A stretch of 27,201 nt of DNA from Tubiluchus corallicola (taxonomy: Eukaryota > Priapulida > Priapulimorpha > Priapulimorphida > Tubiluchidae). The stretch spans positions 684,001 to 711,201 of the forward strand of contig JAQGDQ010000076.1 of the NCBI GenBank assembly GCA_030141605.1. Reading direction: 5' to 3'. Shown piece after piece: positions 19,222-27,201 of this stretch (the stretch's first letter is position 1; each line of letters opens with the position of its first letter). The translations under genes were made by a program, and so were the position numbers. Below the pieces are notes generated by a model that searched no databases, was not told the DNA's origin, and saw nothing but the letters and a program-made list of their open reading frames with translations.

Positions 19222-19925
19222 GCTCATTTCCATTCATAAATGCAGCAGTCATTTGACTAATGTAATCCTTTATTGCAGGTTTGTGAGTGTCATAGATTCA
19301 AGTGATATTACACTCACTTTCTTACCCAAAGCTTACATGACAAACTATAATACCATCATTCACTTGTGTACACTGAGATGGTGACTATGAACTCTACTTG
19401 TTCTATGAATGTCTCTTGAAGGCCGAAAAAATTGTTTTCTTCGTGGTAACGTAGAAAGATGACAATCTTTGATCTGTCTGCAATTGTGAATCCTTGTCAA
19501 ATTTCATTTTTTCACTTCATTTTATTTGTATCAATAGGCTGACGGAGTTATGATGTTGTGACTTTGCTCATCTACTTGGCCTTTATCAACTAGTCATATT
19601 AATATACTCTTTATTATTTACAGTCTAATTTTTAAATTTATTTTTTCTTTGAATTTATTTCTAGTATGTTTTACTGTGTATCTAATAAATGATTAACAAT
19701 TTTTACTCTGATTAGTTGTAGTTTTCCATCAGTATTCTTTTGTGTGCAGCTAATTGCTGGTTGTAATAAAATTCTCGTTAAATCATTAATATTATAACCC
19801 AGAGGCTGTGATGGTGTTTGTGTCGATTTGACCTTTCATTTTGTTTCTTAAAATACATGTGAAAGTACAGAGATAATGCTGTTGCATTGTATTAAAATTC
19901 ACCATAAAATCATTGCCCTATAAAC

Positions 19926-19965
19926 AATTTGACACTTTTTTATGTATATAAAATAGTGTTAAATT
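19926..19965. repeat. 18-bp imperfect inverted repeat downstream of spectrin
   Basis: AATTTGACACTTTTTTAT pairs with ATAAAATAGTGTTAAATT at 16 of 18 positions around a 4-base loop. It lies past the spectrin polyadenylation signals, or in a long 3' UTR. Confidence 0.65.
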
Positions 19966-20460
19966 ATCAAATCCGTAGTTCTTAGTCATTCATACAGCAG
20001 AATAGTGCTCTGTGAGACATTGCCTGACGTATTTTCTACGATTGTCTTACAAATATCTATGCATTGCTTATCTCTGGTTTTATTCATATAACACTCTACC
20101 AGTCTATCAAGTTGTACGTGTGAAAAGATTTGGTTCTACGATCTGTGTTTTTCCTCCCACATTTCTTCCAAGTTTTTACCTTTTATGTAAAAATGTATTT
20201 CTAGCCCATTATATCAATTCATTTCAATCTCTTAATTAGCTTTCGCCAGAAATAAATCTGTACTGTGTAATTGAAAATGGTCGATGCTTTGTTTATGTAT
20301 TGTAACCTTTGTAGACCAGGCTGCAAATAGGAAGATACAAGTAATGAAGACTCTGAATTAAAGAACTATAGTACCATTATCATATGAAGTACTGGCTAGA
20401 TTCATTAGTGAAAAATTACTGGCTGGAGAACTGCTGCCACTGAGCTCATAAAAACAGTTT

Positions 20461-20782
20461 CTTTACGCTTAAATTTGAATACTGCATGCATACCGTGTGC
20501 ATAAATTATGATTATTAAATAGATCTGTGAATGAGCAAGTTTGCGAAATTGGTTGTGACACATTAGTTAGCAAATTATCCAAGAGCTTCGTATATATTTA
20601 CAAATAAAAAGTATTACACATCTTTACGCTTAAATGGGAATACTGCATCCATACCGTGTGCATAAATTATGATTACTAAATAAATCTGTAAATGAGCAAG
20701 TTTGCGAAATTGGTTGTGACACATTAGTTAGCAAATTATCCAAAAGCTTTGTCTGTATTTACAAATAAAAAGTATTACACAT
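20461..20782. repeat. 161-bp tandem duplication
   Basis: Two adjacent units (20461-20621 and 20622-20782), both starting CTTTACGCTTAAAT and ending AAGTATTACACAT, differ at roughly ten positions by eye and have no indels. This indicates a fairly recent duplication. No coding potential is shared. Confidence 0.9.
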
Positions 20783-22848
20783 CTTATGATGGTATGTCTG
20801 ATTTGTTTATGCTATGTTACGTGAAAATCACAACACTGATTAGACGTCTGACTTTGAACTTTATTAAATATAAAGAACGTTTACTAACAGACCCGACAAT
20901 GTTATTACACAAACTTCCAGCTAAAAATATACAAACAAAAACTGAGTAGAAAATAAAAAATGATCAGAAATCTTTTGTGTTGTGCATGATTGTTGCATGG
21001 CATGATAAAATTTAATGGTAAAAATTAGATTTAATACGAATAACTACCAAAAGCACTTCCGTGACTAGCATTGACTAATTGCCACATTTTAACTGAAATT
21101 CGAAGCACCAATAAAGTTAAGCAAGTGGTATGTACTGTAGTATCTGAAGTAGGCAACTACAGCAGATATTTAGAAGCTGAAACACAGCGTTTTAGCACAA
21201 ATCTATTAATGACAAGAACAGCAACAACGGTGTAAAAATCTGCCAATCAAAAACCACAAGACAAAGACTTTTATAATAAAAATGATAACAAAGAATTTTT
21301 ACCCGTGTTTTTTCTTAAGTTTTTATAGTGGAACTTTTTTAATTCAGAAGTTTTTAGTTTTCACCAACTAGTTATTACTATAATGCAACACCATTATTGC
21401 AAACTGTTGCAAATACATATACATAAAACAATCGCTTTTAGCTTACACTGTTTAATGAATGAGTTTCAAAAAGGTATCAAGATCATTCTCCTAAAGTGTC
21501 TTAAGTTAAAAAATGTAACATTTACAGTTTGAAGTGACAGATATCAGTGTCATTCTTGGTTTTACACACCAATGCAGTGTCTAAAATCAGACACAACATA
21601 AGATAAAATAAGGTAGAAACTACATAAATATAGTGAGGCATTCTTTGTATCACTCACATGATTAAATATATATATAAATCAACATATGTATGCATAAACA
21701 AAGCTGACACTTATCTGCTTGGAAAATAATATGTGACTATCAAAAACTGCTAAACAAATATTATTATGGATAATTATTTGATATAGTTTTAATGTTTATT
21801 ATACAATTTATAATGTTTGCTGTTAAAAATGGCTAACTGCAGTCTGATGTGCCATATTTCAAAGGTTTTGCACATAACAGTACCAATGACAATGCATTCA
21901 AAAATGTATACAAGTAATATACAGTCAACTCTGCTCAAACAACATATGTATAGCTACATGCTCCAAATTAACAGATAACTACTAACATTGCATAGAATTA
22001 TGCCGACTATAAGTATCTATAAAGTAGTATTAGATGATCAAACTGCTTCCATTTTACCAACAGTAAACACTGCCATGCATTTTCTATCACTTGTATTAGT
22101 ATCACTTATGTCACTACTCATGTTGCTTACAAAAATAAAAAACCACATCACTTTTAGGGTGGCGTTAACAATTAATGACAGTAAAATGTACATAAAAAAC
22201 AAAAAAATACCTAAACATCAACTGAAAACTATAAAAATGTATTATACATAAAATGTAAACGAGAATTTTTTTACACACAAATTTATTAAATACAATATTA
22301 ACATAATATCTATGTGGTTAATAATTTGAAATATACCATTTTTGTAAAACTTTTGTTCAAAATGGCATGTAAAATTGTTGTGCACTTATACTAGATGCAC
22401 ATGACAAATTGTCTGTAAACAGCCTTAGACAAAATTTGTCCGTACACAGGAACACAAGAACACGGGTAGATAAGTTTGCGTCAAACAAAAAAATTAAGCA
22501 TGTTTAATAATAATGTGCAGTAAAGTTGGTAAAACAGGGTTTATCAAGCAGTGAGTGCGAAGATGAGCAAAAAATCTATGTAAGACTGGTTGTTGCAAGC
22601 AGATTTTGCATCGTGTGTGTCAGCCCATGTATTACAACTTGCAAATATAAGATTTATTAACAGTGGCATAACACAAATTTGAATCATTTCTGAAAAATTA
22701 TTGTTACCATTATTAATATCATCATTAATATTACTTGCAGAATAAGTGTAAATGTGTAACAACAATCAGTGTATATTGAAATATAATTAAAATGGTAAAT
22801 CCATCATCAAGCATAAACACGGGTTATCTGTTAAAAATATATGCACAA

Positions 22849-22854
22849 TTTATT
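22849..22854 (-). terminator. Polyadenylation signal of the tetraspan gene
   Basis: AATAAA on the minus strand, 124 bases past the stop codon at 22978. Confidence 0.45.
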
Positions 22855-22977
22855 CTATTCTACAACTAAGTCAAACACGGGGTATTAGCAGTGCTTACAG
22901 TGACTTAGCATCACATAATTTCATGACATGAAGAATCCTTAACTCAATTTATATGCCTTCCTTTGTCAGCAAACTGA

Positions 22978-23284
22978 TTATGCCTTAGCTGCCTGATAGG
23001 TCGCAAGCAACAGTGTCAAAAATCCAGTGATCGAGAGTGACAGGCAGAGAGATAAGGAGGTCCAGTACTTCCCCAGAAGACTAGCGATGGTATTACATTC
23101 GTTGTGCATTTCAAAAGACTCCAACATTTTGTCAGCTGAGAAGTTGATGGTCAAAACTTCGCCACAGATATTTTTACCATTTCGATCGCCATATGAGATG
23201 TAATTAAGAAGAAGAACGGTGGCACCTAGGGCTATCCCACAGCCAAGCACCGAAGCAGTGGCAGCAATAACGCATATTGTTTTC
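22978..23284 (-). CDS. Tetraspan gene exon 2 (TM3-TM4)
   Basis: The acceptor is TTTGCTTACAG on the minus strand. It completes a Lys codon, then KTICVIAATASVLG and the third and fourth membrane segments, ending QAAKA before TAA. Confidence 0.8.
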
Positions 23285-24244
23285 CTGTAAGCAAACAAAA
23301 CAAACAAAATGTCACTTAAAATAAGAATCTAAATGACGTAAAGCTTTCCTTTTATTTTAGAAGACACAAATCAACATGTCAAACATCATCCCTGGCTTTT
23401 CATAGAATTGATATTTACTCAAAATTACCGCATGTGAATAATTACACGATTAATTTGCTGCTGTACGCATTTCAGAATTCTAAAAAGAAGACAATCACGA
23501 GTCATTATCATTTTTTAAAATCCAAAATTATTTCAGGAAAGGCAAGTGTTAAACCATAATGCAAACTTTACATAAATTTTTGCAGAAATATATCATTTTC
23601 AATATATTTCTTTACAAAAATTACTTCAATTTCAAATCAGAAAGGGGAAACAGGCCAAACGTTTATCACATGGTAAGGGATAAGGACCCTAAAGGCTCTA
23701 TTGAACCCCCATTTCCAGCTTTTAACGGATGATTTCTCAAGAAATTACAATATCTGAATTTGCTTCCAGACTAGGACAGAAACAGAGAGAAGAGAGAGAA
23801 AGCAAAAAGTACAGACAGCAAGAGGTGGGGAAGAAAGCTAAAGTCAAATAGACAGAAACGGAAGCAAAAAAAAAACAAAGAGACAGAAAACAATGGGAAA
23901 ACGAAAAATAGACAACATAAGAAAGACAGTACAGATAAAACAGGTGTAACTATGCACAATATATTAACTACTCACTTATTCCTGACACCAGCAATGACTA
24001 CAAGAATGCCCGTAATAATGAATGCAAGACCACACCAAATTCCTTCTCCAACACTATCAAATCTGTTTTGTGAAATTAGTACTGTTCCCAATACAAATGA
24101 TATTATTCCAATGACGATTTCGGCAATTCCAAGGCAGAATAGTGTCACTCTTTGCCAGCCAGATGCCTTACGAAATTTCCGACATTCTACTTCTTCTGAT
24201 GAACCAAGGCGTTGCAGTTCATGCTCTCCAGCATGCGTCGCCAT
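22978..24244 (-). CDS. Four-transmembrane protein, MS4A/CD20-like (2 exons)
   Basis: Exon 1 is 24244-23976 and exon 2 is 23284-22978. They are joined by a GTGAGT...CTTACAG intron of 691 bases in phase 2, giving 191 residues. Hydrophobic segments are at about residues 33-57, 67-87, 92-116 and 163-185, with short cytoplasmic ends. The GIWCGLAFIITGILVVIAG segment before a charged turn matches the WGG-x-x-F-I-I-SG pattern of the second membrane segment in MS4A/CD20-like and sarcospan-type proteins. The large loop between segments 3 and 4 has two Cys (ICGEVL, HNEC) that may form a disulfide. The start is the first ATG, with a possible acceptor (AACTTAG) five bases upstream. The family call rests on topology and one motif; other tetraspan families such as claudin-like or TMEM proteins remain possible. 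The role is probably membrane or signalling, not known. Confidence 0.75.
23763..23940 (-). repeat. Pyrimidine-biased tract in the tetraspan intron
   Basis: About 175 bases that are strongly A/G-rich on + (pyrimidine-rich on the transcribed minus strand), beginning about 35 bases after the exon 1 donor. Low complexity, with no exact repeat unit. Confidence 0.5.
23976..24244 (-). CDS. Tetraspan gene exon 1 (TM1-TM2)
   Basis: It encodes a 30-residue Glu/Arg-containing cytoplasmic N-terminus and the first two membrane segments. The donor reads AATAA|GTGAGT on the minus strand, phase 2. Confidence 0.78.
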
Positions 24245-24929
24245 GACGACTAAGTTTTAGCATAAAAAATGAAAGAAAAATTATTTTAATGATAACTGGA
24301 CAGCTTGATTAAGTTTCAAAAACATGTAATACACATGTTCATTCTCTCAGCTACAGAGCCTTTGATCTTTTACTTTCTCAGCACCGTATTTATAGCTTGT
24401 GCTAAACAATGGTCTTATATTGACTTAATTACTCTGTGCAGAATTATTGTTCAGTGAACGAATCTGCCAAAGAAGCGTGCGACAAAAGCTTACAAATTAC
24501 ACGAAAAGCTTGTTTTTTAATTTTGAATCCATAAAAAATGGTTAATGAATAGACAAATCGGGTCTCGCAAGTCCAAAATGAATATAATCACTCGAAACTC
24601 AGTCATTAACAGATAACATTATAATTATGCAGTGACATACCTATACTGTTGTAATAATAGTTATATAAACTGATGTAAACAAATTAAGTAGTATTAGACA
24701 GCTACTATTAGTAGCTACATCATTAGACCAGTTTATTTATAAACAGATATTTACAATACTTAAAATAGTAGGTATGCCGTTGGATATCATCTATTACACT
24801 GTTTTCTCTGTGGGAGGAAATGCATAACTATAATCGACAAGCAGAAATCTGGCTAGGCATATTTTGATGACAAGTATAACTTTCTAAACATAGAAAAGTT
24901 AGTGTTGCGAGAATAAAGACATATAACTT
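24245..24929. other. Upstream region of the tetraspan gene; no gene seen
   Basis: This should contain the promoter or 5' UTR of the minus-strand gene. I see no TATA box or recognisable factor site that I would defend, and no coding exon. Confidence 0.4.
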
Positions 24930-24999
24930 ATGGCATATGAACATAATTTTGAAGAAAACAAAGTGGCAGGGAACACACAATTGATATTATGCCTAATCA

Positions 25000-25190
25000 T
25001 GTTTTTAGCCTTCACTTTCATCAAGCAAAGTTTTTCCTTGATGGCCAATAATGACAAAGTTATATCAATGATGAGACCAATTCTGAACTATGCTAATGTG
25101 ATTTGGAATTAAACACACAGGAAGACATGAGAAGTGAAAACTGTTCAAGGTCTAACTACAGTCAACAAAAATCAAGAAAGGATCAATCTT
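25000..25190 (+). mobile_element. Decayed non-LTR retrotransposon fragment (RT C-terminal)
   Basis: The peptide MMRPILNYANVIWN (25070-25111) matches the VRP-x-LEYAS-VW motif found after the reverse transcriptase core of CR1/jockey-type LINEs. Downstream, frames carrying HTQ- and KTVQG-like pieces continue the pattern but are frameshifted and interrupted by stops. It is a dead fragment. Confidence 0.45.
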
Positions 25191-25805
25191 TCAAAAACTA
25201 AAATAAAAGCAGGACATGAATCAGTCTTTCAGTATAATTAAAAGCTTGATCTTCATCGATTTCAGTGGGTTTATTTCGCATACGAGCGACACGGTCTATG
25301 TCTCGGTCACTCAAGGTCCCATGGGGGTTTGTTTTTTGATCTGAGATGTCTGGGAGGAACCATGCGTTTGCCCTTTTTGCAAAACTTATAAAATTCAGCT
25401 CTAAAAAACCTTAGCATGAGATACAGAGTGCTACATATCACTGGAAAGAGCTTTTAACGTAGAATATAACAAATATGATTTGGTTTCCCAGAAAATTCGC
25501 AAGCCGATGCAGTAGGCATTTTAACGGATCCACCCACCAAAATTTTGTGAAAAAATGGGCAAACAGCCCCTAGAAAAAATAAATTTTTTACTGTTTGGGC
25601 AATTTTGGATAAAATGAACAAACTCTCAGAAAGAGGACAAAATGGTCTATAAAGTTTGAGTGTTTGGTTTAGAAACATTAATGGAATAATTAGGGAGTGA
25701 GAATTGGATGTTCTAATTCTTTTCAAACCTAAATGTATAGATACAGCACTTCAACCACAGACACTCTTTATCTTCTTTGCAATGAAATCGGGACCTAAAT
25801 GTCAA
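25191..25805. other. No gene seen
   Basis: The stretch between the two retrotransposon fragments. A 90-codon minus frame at 25454-25726 has no recognisable domain. It may be further decayed repeat DNA. Confidence 0.35.
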
Positions 25806-26060
25806 CTCATGTATGGTCCTTTCTCATATTCATTTTAAAGTTATCGACAGATGCTGCATGCACAGCATCAGCGGAGAGTGAGTTCCATAGATGGGCCCTT
25901 CGAGGAGCAAATTGGAACAGATGGAGCTAATTCAATGAAAAGTTTGGAATCATAACCTCATAGTTCTCTGTTAGATCTTGAGAGGGAAACCTCGATTTGC
26001 CTGACCTGTTATGTGATTAACGTGAATATTACACTTTAGGTCATTGGATACGAAGCTGCC
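25806..26060 (-). mobile_element. Decayed LINE ORF2 C-terminus
   Basis: On the minus strand the peptide LWNSLSADAVHAASVDNFK followed within ten residues by a stop (near 25808) matches the WNSLP-x-x-VV-x-A-x-S-x-x-x-FK end of CR1/jockey-type ORF2 proteins. Upstream pieces (ENYEVMIP) fit the preceding region but need frameshifts and cross stops. The orientation is opposite to the fragment at 25000-25190, so these are two insertions or a rearranged one. Confidence 0.55.
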
Positions 26061-26203
26061 CAAATCACGTACAACAGATTTCTCTTCTGACTCCACTACC
26101 GATATAATATGGTGTGTGAGATTTGTTCCATGCACGTAATAAGAAACATTTGCTTCACTTTGCTAATGTCGTCGTCATCGGACATTACTTTACACTATAT
26201 ATT

Positions 26204-26987
<784 letters not shown>

Positions 26988-26990
<3 letters not shown>

Positions 26991-27000
26991 ATGGCGGATT
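26988..27000 (+). promoter_or_regulatory. YY1-like motif at a putative start codon
   Basis: AATTATGGCGGAT resembles the AA-x-ATGGCGG motif that overlaps start codons and transcription starts in many animal housekeeping promoters. Motif match only. Confidence 0.3.
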
Positions 27001-27029
27001 CCCAAACCACTAACGGAAAATCACAACCC
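26991..27029 (+). CDS. Putative first coding exon of a further gene (truncated by the window end)
   Basis: ATG GCG opens a 13-codon segment, MADSQTTNGKSQP, ending at a strong donor CCC|GTAAGT in phase 0. The start has a purine-poor but acceptable context. It sits in the only CpG-containing, promoter-like patch of the right flank, with an NRF1-like palindrome 70 bases downstream. The peptide is too short to identify a family. It could be chance. Confidence 0.4.
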
Positions 27030-27098
27030 GTAAGTGTGACGAATATTATATTCTCTGATGCCCAGTGCCAGTGCCTAGATGAGCTGTTTGTTACTGTA

Positions 27099-27110
27099 CG
27101 CGCATGCGCA
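27099..27110. promoter_or_regulatory. NRF1-like palindrome
   Basis: CGCGCATGCGCA contains the full GCGCATGCGC core bound by NRF1-family factors. A half site (TGCGCA) follows near 27123. In an AT-rich window this is a conspicuous, promoter-type signal. Confidence 0.4.
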
Positions 27111-27201
27111 ATTGGTATGATGCCTGCGCATTAAGTTGCTACGCATGGCTGTGCGCTTACGATTTTATTTTTCTCAATTTTACTGACCTGAATCTTAAAG
27201 C

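Larger units (their letters stand above)
19005..22977. other. Spectrin 3' UTR and convergent intergenic region
   Basis: About 4 kb without a convincing gene; all frames are 87 codons or shorter and AT-driven. Contents: polyadenylation signals for spectrin (19216, 19684, 19765), a long hairpin (19926-19965), a 161-bp tandem duplication (20461-20782) and a minus-strand polyadenylation signal for the tetraspan gene (22849). The rest, in particular 20783-22840, is AT-rich DNA in which I see nothing. Confidence 0.6.

Noticed and set aside
23771-23959. Phe/Leu/Ser-rich minus-strand frame resembling a membrane segment
   Set aside because: It is the translation of a pyrimidine-rich intron tract.

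Overview
The window is eukaryotic, AT-rich animal DNA with split genes, long non-coding stretches and microsatellites. The two recognisable genes are a beta-spectrin (+ strand) and a small four-transmembrane protein of the MS4A/CD20 type (- strand). The spectrin exons align almost residue for residue with chordate beta-spectrins, including a RAQTLP motif near the C-terminus. Together with the short introns and AT-rich spacers this suggests an invertebrate chordate such as an ascidian. The species assignment is an inference.

Layout. Bases 1-3376 contain no gene I can support. Bases 3377-4297 hold one long open exon encoding a novel, disordered, Ser/Arg-rich N-terminal region with three F-x-S-L-P-R motifs and an Arg/Lys run. 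From 6849 to 19004 come fifteen phase-consistent exons (6849-7057, 8161-8365, 9031-9294, 9552-9816, 10715-10944, 11455-11539, 11785-11876, 12011-12115, 13869-13972, 15129-15223, 15969-16037, 16773-16854, 17297-17372, 17827-17927, 18809-19004). They encode 725 residues: spectrin repeats 13 to 16, the partial repeat 17, a charged linker, a PH domain and a basic tail. Two further in-phase exons (12502-12579, 12864-12959) look like optional cassettes between repeat 17 and the linker. No actin-binding CH domains and no repeats 1-12 are in the window. The long exon at 3377 may therefore be an alternative first exon for a short beta-spectrin that keeps the ankyrin-binding, alpha-spectrin-binding and lipid-binding parts but not the actin-binding part.

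Bases 19005-22977 are spectrin 3' UTR and intergenic DNA, with polyadenylation signals, a hairpin and a 161-bp tandem duplication. Bases 22978-24244 (-) are the two-exon, 191-residue tetraspan gene, convergent with spectrin. Bases 24245-26990 hold decayed non-LTR retrotransposon fragments in both orientations and a long (CA)n(TA)n microsatellite. At the right edge a 13-codon open segment with a strong splice donor (26991-27029), next to YY1-like and NRF1-like motifs, may be the first coding exon of another + strand gene.

The most notable hypotheses are (1) an alternative N-terminal exon making a CH-less beta-spectrin, and (2) cassette exons that could supply a third helix to partial repeat 17, resembling the N-terminal helix of alpha-spectrin and possibly blocking tetramer formation.
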